A program made the position numbers and the translations under genes. The notes below the pieces were generated by a model that made no database searches, was not told the DNA's origin, and saw only the letters and a list, made by a program, of their open reading frames with translations. Positions 7,539 through 14,049 of a stretch of DNA of 14,049 bases are shown here, piece after piece (position 1 is the first letter of the stretch; each line of letters begins with the position of its first letter). Source of the stretch: Desulfobacterales bacterium (GTDB lineage Bacteria; Desulfobacterota; Desulfobacteria; Desulfobacterales; Desulfosalsimonadaceae); NCBI GenBank assembly GCA_018224315.1, contig JAGTVF010000103.1, forward strand, positions 1 to 14,049, given 5' to 3'.

Positions 7539-8282
7539 TCAGGTCAGCAGCGGAAAAAAGGGGGGTGCAATGTGCACAATTGCCGGAGCCTGCCAGCCAA
7601 AGCTTTCAAGAACGTGGCTGAACGCGTTGTCCACCGGGGCGTCAATGGTGATTGTGGCGCCGGTGAAAGGATGCGCAAACACCGTGCGCACGGCTGCCAG
7701 CAAAAGCCGGGAGCAGCCGAAGGTATTTGCAAAAAACCGGTTGTGCCGGCCGTCTCCGTGGGGCTGATCCCCGATGACCGGATGGGAGATATGATGCAGG
7801 TGCCGCCGGATCTGATGGAGCCGGCCGGTTTCCGGCCGGGCCAGGATCAGGGAGTAGCGGCTGGTGGGATACCGGCTTACCGGGTAGGGCAGCTCAATGG
7901 TGCCCAGGCGCAAAAACCGGGTCAGCGCGGGCTGGGCAATGCGGGTGCGCTGCTTTTTGTCCCTGTACTTGACCAGGGGCTTGTCAATGATGCCCGATTC
8001 CGGGGCCCATCCCCGGACCACGGCCAGATAGAGCTTGGTGACCCGGCGCTCTGAAAAGCACTGGGCCAGGCGTCCGGCGGCTTTCGGGTAAAGCCCGAAA
8101 ATCAGCACCCCGGAAGTGGGTTTGTCCAGGCGGTGGACCGGGTAGACATGGCAGCCCACCTGGTCGCGCACCATCTGGAGGGCAAACCGGGAGTTTCGGG
8201 GCACTGTGCGGCTTCTGTGTACCATGAGCCCGGCCGGCTTGTTAACAGCCACAAAATGCGTGTCCATGTATAAAATCTCCAT
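7539..8282 (-). CDS. truC: tRNA pseudouridine(65) synthase TruC-like
   Basis: RluA-family pseudouridine synthase, expected to convert uridine 65 in some tRNAs to pseudouridine. The protein (247 aa from the ATG at 8282) starts MEILYMDTHFVAVNKPAGLM, as TruC does, and has the catalytic motif HRLDKPTSGV with Asp53 as nucleophile. GRLHQIRRHL and HPVIGDQPHGDGRHNR follow; the latter resembles E. coli TruC and separates it from RluA, RluC and RluD, and there is no N-terminal S4 domain. I chose 8282 because family proteins begin at MEILY; the frame runs upstream to a TTG at 8342 without a ribosome site. The chosen start also lacks a strong Shine-Dalgarno. It is divergent from galE. Confidence 0.88.
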   Translation of the reverse strand: MEILYMDTHFVAVNKPAGLMVHRSRTVPRNSRFALQMVRDQVGCHVYPVHRLDKPTSGVLIFGLYPKAAGRLAQCFSERRVTKLYLAVVRGWAPESGIIDKPLVKYRDKKQRTRIAQPALTRFLRLGTIELPYPVSRYPTSRYSLILARPETGRLHQIRRHLHHISHPVIGDQPHGDGRHNRFFANTFGCSRLLLAAVRTVFAHPFTGATITIDAPVDNAFSHVLESFGWQAPAIVHIAPPFFPLLT

Positions 8283-8368
8283 GGGCCGGTTTTTACCAGG
8301 GAAACACCGGTTTTTCCAGATAAGACTTCTAAGTAATTTCAAAAAAAGTTACTGGTAGTGCTTGCTTC

Positions 8369-8374
8369 TATAAT
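8369..8374 (+). promoter_or_regulatory. perfect -10 box upstream of galE
   Basis: TATAAT at 8369-8374 matches the -10 consensus exactly. No good -35 hexamer lies 16-18 bases upstream, where the sequence is A-rich and then AGTTACTGG. Transcription would begin near 8381, the first bases of the large hairpin in the galE leader. Confidence 0.38.
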
Positions 8375-8379
8375 TTTCG

Positions 8380-8467
8380 CATGATGCCGGCCCGGTGGCG
8401 GTTTGCTCCCAGCTGACCGCTTACGCGCTCAATGTGACTCGCAAACCACCCCCGGGCCGGCATCATG
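8380..8467. repeat. long near-perfect inverted repeat (hairpin) in galE leader
   Basis: Arms 8380-8406 and 8441-8467 are 27 bases each and pair at all but two positions (U/C and C/A oppositions at the 16th and 19th bases of ATGATGCCGG...). They enclose a 34-base loop, 8407-8440. The stem is very GC-rich and would be highly stable in RNA or in single-stranded DNA. There is no U-tract after it, so it is not a standard terminator. It could be a small palindromic mobile element, a 5' mRNA stabiliser, or a structured regulatory leader. Its right arm shares the 13-mer CAAACCACCCCCG with the right arm of the palindrome at 10516-10714. Confidence 0.75.
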
Positions 8468-8487
8468 GCCGACTGTGTGCAAAGATT

Positions 8488-8509
8488 CACACCAAAGGGG
8501 TCTGGTGTG
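8488..8509 (+). other. second small stem-loop in galE leader
   Basis: CACACCA (8488-8494) and TGGTGTG (8503-8509) form a perfect 7-bp stem with loop AAGGGGTC, about 50 bases before the galE start. GTGTGT here could also pair with ACACA just downstream, so alternative folds are possible. Its role is unknown. Confidence 0.3.
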
Positions 8510-8558
8510 TAACACATCCAAATGCGGGATTCGGAAAAATTTTAAAAAGGATAGGTTT

Positions 8559-9572
8559 ATGGAAATTCTGCTCACGGGTGGTGCCGGCTACATCGGCACC
8601 CACACATGTGTTTCGCTCATTGAGGCCGGTCACCGGCCAGTGGTGGCTGACAATCTGGTCAATGCCAGTGCTGAAGCGGTCTGTCGGGTGGAAAAAATTA
8701 CCGGTAAACGTGTGCCGTTTTATCAGACAGATCTGCGCCGCAAGTCTGAGCTCAGGCAGATATTGGACAAGGAGCAGATCGGTTGCGTAATTCATTTTGC
8801 GGGGTTGAAAAGTGTTGCCGAATCCGTTCAAAAACCCCTGGCCTATTATGACAACAATCTTGGGGCAACCCTTGCCCTCTGCGAGGTCATGGCGGAGTTC
8901 GGAGTCCGGGACCTGGTGTTCAGTTCTTCGGCCACGGTCTACGGCAGCCCGGATCAGGTACCCATTAAAGAAGACGCCCCGGTTGCGCCGTTTAACCCTT
9001 ACGGCCGCACCAAGCTGATGATCGAGCAGATCCTCACGGACCTGCATGCCGCAGACCCGGCCTGGAACGTGGCCCTGCTGAGATATTTCAACCCGGTGGG
9101 CGCCCACGCCAGCGGGCTGATCGGAGAGGACCCGGCCGATATTCCCAACAATCTCATGCCCTATATCAGTGCTGTGGCCGTGGGCCGGCTGGCTGAAGTG
9201 CAGGTGTTTGGAAATGATTATCCCACGGCTGACGGCACAGGCGTGCGCGATTACATCCATGTCATGGACCTGGCAGACGGCCATGTCCGGGCCCTGGAAA
9301 AGCTTTGGCAGAACTGCGGCTGTGTGACCTACAACCTGGGCACGGGCCGGGGCTATTCCGTACTGGAAATGATTGCCGCATTTGAAAACGCCTGCAACAA
9401 AAAAATCCCCTACCGCATCACCGGCCGCCGGCCCGGCGATATCGCCGAGTGCTATGCCGACCCCTCCCTTGCCCAAAAGGAGCTTGCCTGGCAGGCCAGA
9501 TACGGCATTGATCAAATGTGTGCTGATACCTGGCGCTGGCAGTCCATGAATCCGGAGGGGTATGGGAAATAA
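8559..9572 (+). CDS. galE: UDP-glucose 4-epimerase
   Basis: Interconverts UDP-glucose and UDP-galactose (possibly also the N-acetyl forms) using tightly bound NAD, feeding lipopolysaccharide and exopolysaccharide synthesis. The protein is 337 aa, nearly the E. coli length. It has the extended SDR fold: NAD-binding GGAGYIG (7-13), HFAGLKSVAES (79-89), FSSSATVYG with Ser124, and the catalytic pair Tyr148 and Lys152 in YGRTK. RYFNPVGAH and the C-terminal GRRPGDIAECYAD are typical of GalE. The ATG at 8559 follows AAAAGGATAGG, a good ribosome site; the frame extends upstream to about 8403, but that part runs through the leader hairpin and is not protein-like. It stands alone with a structured leader; the SDR gene follows 117 bases later. 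Confidence 0.96.
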   Translation: MEILLTGGAGYIGTHTCVSLIEAGHRPVVADNLVNASAEAVCRVEKITGKRVPFYQTDLRRKSELRQILDKEQIGCVIHFAGLKSVAESVQKPLAYYDNNLGATLALCEVMAEFGVRDLVFSSSATVYGSPDQVPIKEDAPVAPFNPYGRTKLMIEQILTDLHAADPAWNVALLRYFNPVGAHASGLIGEDPADIPNNLMPYISAVAVGRLAEVQVFGNDYPTADGTGVRDYIHVMDLADGHVRALEKLWQNCGCVTYNLGTGRGYSVLEMIAAFENACNKKIPYRITGRRPGDIAECYADPSLAQKELAWQARYGIDQMCADTWRWQSMNPEGYGK

Positions 9573-9689
9573 AGCAAAATTATTGCCGCAGCAGTTTATC
9601 CTTCCTGCCAGGTTCCGTCTTCCACCAGCTCCTGAGGGTCATCGTTTTGTGGGTTTGCGGGTGCTGAAATACTTTCACAGGAGGCTTGC

Positions 9690-10430
9690 ATGACAAAAAA
9701 AATCCTGATTACCGGTGCATCTTCGGGCATCGGCCGGGCCGTGGCCCTGGAGATGGCAGCGCGGGGATATGGCCTGGCCCTGGCGGCCCGGCGGGTGGAA
9801 GCACTTTCGCAGCTGCGCGATGAGATCCGGCAGAAGGGAATGGATGTGCCCGTGGCGGTGCGGGCTTTGGATGTGGCCGATACGAACCGGGTGGCGCCGG
9901 TTTTTGCCCAACTGGCAGAAGAACTCGGAGGCGTGGACATTGTTTTTGCCAACGCAGGGGTGGGCCTGGGCGAGCGCATCGGCAGAAACGAGTTTGACAA
10001 GGCGCGCAAAACCGTTGCGATTAACCTGCTGGGGGCCATGGCCACGGTGGATGCGGCGGTTGCTTATTTTCTATCCAAAGGCAGCGGGCACGTGGTGGGC
10101 ATTTCCTCTGTGGCCGCCCTGCGGGGCATGCCCAAAAGTTCGGCCTATTCGGCCTCCAAGGCCGGCATTGCGGTTTATCTCGAAGCGTTGCGGGCCGAGA
10201 CCCTGGGCAAAAACATTGATGTTACCGTGCTGTATCCCGGCTATATTGACACGCCTTTAAACAACATGCTCAAAAACCGGCCCTTTTTGATTTCCCTGGA
10301 AAAAGGCGCCCGGATCATAGCCGACCGGATCGAAAAAAAGACCCGGTCGGCATTTGTTCCCGCCTGGCCCTGGGCCGTGGTGGCAAGGCTGCTAAAGATC
10401 CTTCCCACCCGCGTGATCGCGCGGATGTAG
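9690..10430 (+). CDS. short-chain dehydrogenase/reductase (classical SDR)
   Basis: NAD(P)-dependent oxidoreductase of unknown substrate, 246 aa. The Rossmann motif TGASSGIG (8-15) is at the N-terminus, followed by AARR (32-35, basic residues that hint at NADP preference), the NAG motif at 88-90 and Asn112. The catalytic Ser140 (GISS), Tyr153 and Lys157 (YSASK) follow, then PGYIDT. The C-terminal 30 residues contain a hydrophobic, basic stretch (WPWAVVARLLKILPTRVIARM) that may attach to the membrane, as in SDRs acting on lipids; this is an inference. AGGAGG at 9679-9684, 5 bases before the ATG, is the strongest ribosome site in the window. It may be read through from galE, since I see no terminator or clear promoter in the 117-base gap (9573-9689). 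Confidence 0.93.
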   Translation: MTKKILITGASSGIGRAVALEMAARGYGLALAARRVEALSQLRDEIRQKGMDVPVAVRALDVADTNRVAPVFAQLAEELGGVDIVFANAGVGLGERIGRNEFDKARKTVAINLLGAMATVDAAVAYFLSKGSGHVVGISSVAALRGMPKSSAYSASKAGIAVYLEALRAETLGKNIDVTVLYPGYIDTPLNNMLKNRPFLISLEKGARIIADRIEKKTRSAFVPAWPWAVVARLLKILPTRVIARM

Positions 10431-10515
10431 GTTTATTGCGGCTGTGCCAGAATGATTTTAAATCGGTGTTTTTAAGCCCGGCAGCCTTCAAAGCCGGAAG
10501 TTCAGACGGTTTTCG

Positions 10516-10714
10516 CATGTGGCGGGGCGGGGTGTGGTTTGTATGTCTGCGAATCGCTTTGGCCGATTTTCCCGGGGCGCTGGCTGGAATTTCAAAAACT
10601 CGGGTTGGACGCCCTCAGACAGTTTGAAATTCCGGACGCCACCGCCCCGGGAAAATCTTTTGGCCAAACCGCTCCAATGCAGCCAAACAAACCACCCCCG
10701 CCCCCTGCCACATG
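10516..10714 (-). repeat. long palindromic element, copy A
   Basis: This is an imperfect palindrome of 199 bases. The outer arms CATGTGGC... (10516-10542) and ...GCCACATG (10687-10714) pair with one bulge and one mismatch. A middle arm pair is ATTTTCCCGGGGCG (10566-10579) with its complement at 10643-10656, flanked by TTTGGCC/GGCCAAA. The inner arms GGAATTTCAAAAACT (10586-10600) and AGTTTGAAATTCC (10621-10633) close over a short asymmetric loop. The core (10586-10635) is nearly identical to the reverse complement of the core of copy B, so I give it the opposite strand. Confidence 0.85.
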
Positions 10715-10839
10715 GCCTAAGCACTGGAAATTTGGGGCAGCAGTTGTTTGTTAACGAGAGCTCCTTTGAATTTGGAGCAAGTTGATCGGCCTGGAAGTGT
10801 GTTTCCAATGTGTTTTACTGAGCTATCGAATTCGGGACA

Positions 10840-11060
10840 GGTTCCCCAAGGAAGCCCGGAGGGCGGGGGCGGGTTTTTGAAGCGACATTGATCGTTTTTG
10901 CGGGAAAATTCAGTCAATGCCGGAGCCGGAAAATTTCAAACTGTTTGAGGGCGCTTGCGCCCGAGTTTTTGAAATTTCGGCGAAGGCATTGGCTGAATCC
11001 GCAAAAACGATCCGGAGCGAAAAAACCCGCCCCCGTCCTTCGGGCTTCCTTCCCCCAACC
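10840..11060 (+). repeat. long palindromic element, copy B
   Basis: This is an imperfect palindrome of about 221 bases. The outer arms begin GGTT...GGAAGCCCG (10840-10878) and end CGGGCTTCC...AACC (11021-11060). Middle arms GATCGTTTTTGCGG (from 10890) and CCGCAAAAACGATC (to 11012) pair over 14 bases without a mismatch, with CAATGCC/GGCATTG further in. The core (10926-10980) has arms of the AATTTCAAA type and a perfect central hairpin, GGGCGC-TT-GCGCCC (10949-10962). Core, middle and outer arms all resemble copy A read in the other direction. Confidence 0.85.
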
Positions 11061-11117
11061 TTGCAAAATTCTGCTGCCGCGGTGTCGAAAATGTCTGTTT
11101 CTTTATGTCCGGCAGGA

Positions 11118-12335
11118 TCAGAACTCGTCGTATGCGATCATTTCAGGCTCCACGCCGTAGTTGTCCAGGGTTTGCAGGCAGGCCCTGAGCATCATGGGCG
11201 GGCCGCACAGATAGTACTCCACCTCCGAAGGGTCAGGGTGGGAGCGGAGAAAATGCGCTTCCAGGCTCTGGTGGATAAAACCGGTCATTCCGTCCCAGTC
11301 GTCTTCGGGCAAAGGATCGGATAAGGCCACATGATAGGCGAAATGGTCAAATTTTTCATCGAGCTTTTTGAATTCCTCGTCATATAACATTTCCTGGCGG
11401 TTTCTGGCCCCGTACCAGAAGGTCATGGGCCGGTGGGTTTCAACAGACAAAAGCTGCTGTCGGATCTGGCCGCGAAGCGGGGCCATGCCCGCGCCCCCGC
11501 CGATAAAACACATTTCCCGCCGGCTTTCTGCCACCCGGAAATCACCGAACGGACCGCTTAAGCTCACCCGGTCGCCCGGCCTGAGGCTGAAAATGTAAGA
11601 CGAGCCCACACCCGGCGGGGCGCCGGGCTGATCCGGCGGCGGGGTGGCAATCCGGATGGTAAACATCAGGGGATTTGCTTCAAACGGGGGATTGGCAAGG
11701 CTGTAGGCCCGGTATACAGGCTCTTCGCTGACCGCCTCCAGACTCCACAGGTCATATTCGTCCCAGGCCTGCTTAAAGGGCTGTTCAATCTCAAAATCTG
11801 AAAAAGACAGCTGGTAGGGCGGAATATCGATCTGCATGTACTGGCCGGCATCAAATTCAATGGCCCGGTCCTGATCGATGTTGACGGCCAGTTCCTTGAT
11901 AAAGGTGCCGATGCTTTTGTTGGAGGCCACGGTGCCTTCGTATTTTTCAATGGCAAAGATTTCCGGCGGGATTTCGATTTCCATGTCTTCGCGGATTTTT
12001 AACTGGCAGGACAGCCGGACATTGTCCTGCTTTTCCGCCCGGGACAGATGGGGCAGTTCCGTTGGGAGGATATCGCCGCCGCCGGCAACCACCCGGCACT
12101 TGCACTGGCCGCAGGAACCGCTGCCCCCGCAGGCCGAAGGCAAATAGATCTGGTTTTGGTTTAAGGCCGCCAGCAGCGATGTGCCGGCTTTGGCCGAAAC
12201 CGGGTTTTCCCTTTCCTCGTTGATGACAATCTGCTGCTGACCCTTGCGCGCCACCCGGGATTCCACGAGCAGCAGCAAAGTCACCAGTACCAGGATGACC
12301 CCGGAAAATGTGCCGATGCTGATCAGGTAAATCAA
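11118..12335 (-). CDS. nqrF: Na+-translocating NADH:quinone reductase subunit F
   Basis: NADH-oxidising entry subunit of the NQR sodium pump: electrons pass NADH to FAD to 2Fe-2S and on into the membrane subunits. The 405 aa protein has one N-terminal membrane anchor (residues 2-24). A ferredoxin domain follows, with Cys69, Cys75, Cys78 (ACGGSGSCGQC) and Cys110. The FAD domain has RAYSLANPP (209-217), and the NADH domain has GGGAGMAP (279-286) and LCGPPMM (376-382). It ends in DEF, like the acidic-aromatic C-termini of other NqrF. The start is a TTG at 12335, preceded by GGGGGG; it is supported by match to family length and by the 12-base gap from nqrE. NqrF has no counterpart in RNF complexes, so this operon is NQR. 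No apbE follows; the next 687 bases are the palindromic region. Confidence 0.96.
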   Translation of the reverse strand: MIYLISIGTFSGVILVLVTLLLLVESRVARKGQQQIVINEERENPVSAKAGTSLLAALNQNQIYLPSACGGSGSCGQCKCRVVAGGGDILPTELPHLSRAEKQDNVRLSCQLKIREDMEIEIPPEIFAIEKYEGTVASNKSIGTFIKELAVNIDQDRAIEFDAGQYMQIDIPPYQLSFSDFEIEQPFKQAWDEYDLWSLEAVSEEPVYRAYSLANPPFEANPLMFTIRIATPPPDQPGAPPGVGSSYIFSLRPGDRVSLSGPFGDFRVAESRREMCFIGGGAGMAPLRGQIRQQLLSVETHRPMTFWYGARNRQEMLYDEEFKKLDEKFDHFAYHVALSDPLPEDDWDGMTGFIHQSLEAHFLRSHPDPSEVEYYLCGPPMMLRACLQTLDNYGVEPEMIAYDEF

Positions 12336-12347
12336 GTTCCCCCCGTG

Positions 12348-12956
12348 TTACATGGTAATGCCGGAAAACAGCATAAACGCCATGGCCATCAGCCCGGTCA
12401 CAATCATGGTAATGGCAAACCCTTCCAGTCCGCTTGGCAGATCCGCATAGCGCAGCTTAATGCGCGCTGCGGCCATGGCCACAATGGCCAGCATCCAGCC
12501 CACCCCCGCGCCAAAGCCGAAGACCACCGATTCGATAAAGGTCATGTTGCGCTCCACCATAAACAGCGAGCCGCCCAGAATGGCGCAGTTGACTGCAATC
12601 AGGGGCAGAAAGATGCCCAGGCCCGCATACAGGGCAGCGGAAAACCGGTCGATGATCATCTCAATGGCCTGGACCATGGCCGCGATCACCGAAATAAATA
12701 TGATGAGCTTTAAATAGCTCAGATCCACATCCGGCAGCCCGGCCCAGGTTAGGGCACCGGGGGCCAGCAGTCCGTGGAAGATCAGCCAGTTGACGGGCGT
12801 GGTCACAGTGAGCACAAAAATCACCGCAAAGCCCAGGCCGACGGCGGTCTCGATGTTTTTCGAGACCGCCACAAACGAGCACATCCCCAGAAAATAGGCC
12901 AGCAGGATGTTTCCGGCAAAAACGGAATTTAAAAACAGGCTGAGCAGTTCGACCAT
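12348..12956 (-). CDS. nqrE: Na+-translocating NADH:quinone reductase subunit E
   Basis: Integral membrane subunit of 202 aa with about six hydrophobic segments. With NqrD it forms the inverted-topology pair that holds an iron centre in the membrane. The expected ligands are visible: Cys26 in FLGMCSF and Cys124 in [11 protein letters not shown]. It closely follows the known NqrE pattern, including [25 protein letters not shown] and [13 protein letters not shown]. RnfA is the paralogue, but the nqrF neighbour settles the identity. The ATG at 12956 lies 12 bases after the nqrD stop with no strong Shine-Dalgarno, so translation is probably coupled. Confidence 0.96.
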   Translation of the reverse strand: MVELLSLFLNSVFAGNILLAYFLGMCSFVAVSKNIETAVGLGFAVIFVLTVTTPVNWLIFHGLLAPGALTWAGLPDVDLSYLKLIIFISVIAAMVQAIEMIIDRFSAALYAGLGIFLPLIAVNCAILGGSLFMVERNMTFIESVVFGFGAGVGWMLAIVAMAAARIKLRYADLPSGLEGFAITMIVTGLMAMAFMLFSGITM

Positions 12957-12968
12957 GATGCGTTTCTG

Positions 12969-13592
12969 TTATTTTCTTGAATTGACAAGATATTTCTGCA
13001 GCCAGGCCATGAGCCCGATGATGATAAAGGCCGCAGGCGCCAGCAGCATCAGGCCCATGTCCTCGTAGCCGGCCGCATACAAGCGCTCGGGGATCACAGT
13101 GTATCCAAAAATGCTTCCTGAGCCGAAAAACTCCCGGATCAGGGCCACGCTCATCAGCACTGAGCCGTAGCCCACCCCGTTTCCCAGACCGTCAATAAAG
13201 GCCAGGTGCGGGGGATTGGAAAGGGCAAAGCCTTCGGCACGGCCCAGGATGATGCAGTTGGTGATGATTAAGCCCACAAATACAGATAAAAGCTTGCTGA
13301 TTTCAAAATAATAGGCCCGCAGAAACTCGTCTGCCAAAATCACCAGGGAGGCAATCACCGCCAGTTCCACAATAATGCGGATATTTCCGGGTATCACGTT
13401 TCGCAGCAAAGAAATGATCAGATTGGACATGCTCACCACAAATGTCATGGCAAGGGTCATGACAAAGGCGGTCTTTAACTGCACGGTTACGGCCAGTGCC
13501 GAGCAGATGCCCAGCATCTGCATGTTAATGGGGTTTTCATACCAGGCCGGCCCGGCAAAGGTCTTAAATGCTTTGGTACGGGTTAGTTTCAT
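12969..13592 (-). CDS. nqrD: Na+-translocating NADH:quinone reductase subunit D
   Basis: Integral membrane subunit of 207 aa with about six hydrophobic segments, partner of NqrE. The iron-centre cysteines are present: Cys30 in QMLGICSALAVT and Cys113 in IITNCIILGRAE. ENPINMQMLGICSALA and FIDGLGNGVGYG are typical of NqrD (RnfE is the paralogue). The ATG at 13592 overlaps the nqrC stop (ATGA), so the two are translationally coupled; GGGGGA lies 4 bases upstream. The C-terminus ends in a short basic tail. Confidence 0.96.
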   Translation of the reverse strand: MKLTRTKAFKTFAGPAWYENPINMQMLGICSALAVTVQLKTAFVMTLAMTFVVSMSNLIISLLRNVIPGNIRIIVELAVIASLVILADEFLRAYYFEISKLLSVFVGLIITNCIILGRAEGFALSNPPHLAFIDGLGNGVGYGSVLMSVALIREFFGSGSIFGYTVIPERLYAAGYEDMGLMLLAPAAFIIIGLMAWLQKYLVNSRK

Positions 13593-14049
13593 TTGTCCCC
13601 CGAATCGGTTTGCTCCTGGAGCCGGCAGCTCAGCCGCTGTTTGCGAAAGCAGAGAGATACGGGTTCGTACCTGGCCAGGGTTTTTTCAAGTCCCCTGGAA
13701 AGATATCTGCCCGTAAGGGTGGCCCCGCTGATGCCGTCGACGTAATGGGACTCTTTTTCCTCTGAGATTTGTTTCTCAACATCTCCCTTGGCAATCTGCA
13801 CGGCCACAAAATGGCCGGTGCGGTCCACGATTTTTTTGCCTTCAAAATTTTCCTGGAACCACTGTTTTTCGATTTCCCCGCCCAGGCCCGGGGTCTCTGA
13901 GTGTTCGTAGACCGTAAAGCCGGCCACTGTGGAGCCATCGTTTTCCAGGGCCATGTAGCCGTAAATTTTGCCCCACAGGCCCTGGCTTTCAATGGGGATG
14001 ATATAATTTTGGATCTCCCCGTTTTTTGTATACAGATAGATGGTCAAAA
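13589..14049 (-). CDS. nqrC: Na+-translocating NADH:quinone reductase subunit C, 5' end cut by window edge
   Basis: Periplasm-facing subunit with covalently bound FMN. The last 152 or so residues are visible; the N-terminal membrane anchor and start lie beyond the right edge. The FMN domain signatures are clear: GLWGKIYGYMAL, HSETPGLGGEIE and DGISGATLT, where the Thr of SGAT is the flavin-ester attachment site in Vibrio NqrC. After the FMN domain is a short tail rich in Arg, Cys and Gln (SLCFRKQRLSCRLQEQ) that I do not recognise as conserved. The order nqrC-D-E-F matches the classic operon, so nqrA and nqrB should lie just to the right. Confidence 0.95.
   Translation of the reverse strand, partial: LTIYLYTKNGEIQNYIIPIESQGLWGKIYGYMALENDGSTVAGFTVYEHSETPGLGGEIEKQWFQENFEGKKIVDRTGHFVAVQIAKGDVEKQISEEKESHYVDGISGATLTGRYLSRGLEKTLARYEPVSLCFRKQRLSCRLQEQTDSGDK

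Larger units (their letters stand above)
10431..11117. other. 687-base convergent intergenic region dominated by two palindromes
   Basis: It lies between the stops of the SDR gene (plus) and nqrF (minus). I find no credible coding sequence; open frames here read through palindrome arms. Contents in order: a short CCGGC/GCCGG stem (10478-10497), palindrome A (10516-10714), a 125-base spacer with only weak stems such as GCTCC/GGAGC (10760-10778), palindrome B (10840-11060), and 57 bases with no visible feature. Confidence 0.8.

Noticed and set aside
8380..8467. galE leader hairpin as an integron attC site
   Set aside because: The GTTRRRY / RYYYAAC core sites at the ends are missing, and no integrase or cassette array is nearby.
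8487..9515. 342-codon open frame antisense to galE
   Set aside because: Mirrors the galE codons. Its protein has no recognisable domain or ribosome site, and galE on the other strand has complete catalytic motifs.
10516..11060. Palindromes as a CRISPR array
   Set aside because: There are only two units, in opposite orientation, each about 200 bases and internally palindromic. There is no direct-repeat/spacer periodicity and no cas genes.
10917..11324. Plus-strand open frame of 135 codons through palindrome B into nqrF
   Set aside because: The first half is palindrome sequence and the second half is antisense to nqrF; there is no ribosome site or domain.
11118..14049. Operon as RNF rather than NQR
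   Set aside because: RNF lacks an NqrF-type flavoprotein and has RnfB and RnfC instead. Here nqrF with FAD and NADH motifs follows directly on D and E, and no RnfB ferredoxin gene is present.

Overview
This looks like a chromosomal window of a Gram-negative anaerobe, most likely a Desulfobacterota (deltaproteobacterial) sulfate reducer or a close relative. The evidence is a fairly high GC content, a SEC-C-tagged methionine aminopeptidase, a sensor kinase with a cysteine-rich PAS-like input domain, and a Na+-translocating NADH:quinone reductase (NQR) operon. The taxonomic placement is inferred from gene content and style, not from any search. I see no phage, plasmid, transposase, CRISPR, tRNA or rRNA gene.

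Left part (1-5689): polA runs in from the left edge and lacks only its first few dozen codons. It converges on a small unrecognised gene on the minus strand (2621-2797). A divergent promoter region (about 2849-2911) separates that gene from a rightward three-gene unit: map, a metal-dependent amidohydrolase, and a YkgJ-type cysteine-cluster protein. The last two junctions overlap (4 and 17 bases), so the three are probably one translationally coupled operon.

Middle part (5698-10430): a hybrid histidine kinase and the tRNA pseudouridine synthase truC lie on the minus strand. The kinase has its own likely promoter, which lies in a spaced perfect inverted repeat. truC is divergent from galE (UDP-glucose 4-epimerase). 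The galE leader begins with an 88-base, nearly perfect hairpin that starts where transcription from a perfect -10 box would start. A short-chain dehydrogenase follows galE.

Right part (10431-14049): a 687-base convergent intergenic region carries two long imperfect palindromes (about 199 and 221 bases). They are copies of the same element in opposite orientation, with a strongly conserved core of about 50 bases. Beyond it, on the minus strand, is the 3' half of an nqr operon: nqrC (cut by the window edge), nqrD, nqrE and nqrF. The Fe-S, FAD, NADH and FMN-attachment motifs expected for these subunits are all visible.

The coding genes are mostly well-known families. The parts least explained by known annotation are the paired palindromic elements, the galE leader hairpin, the cysteine-rich kinase input domain and the small gene beside polA.
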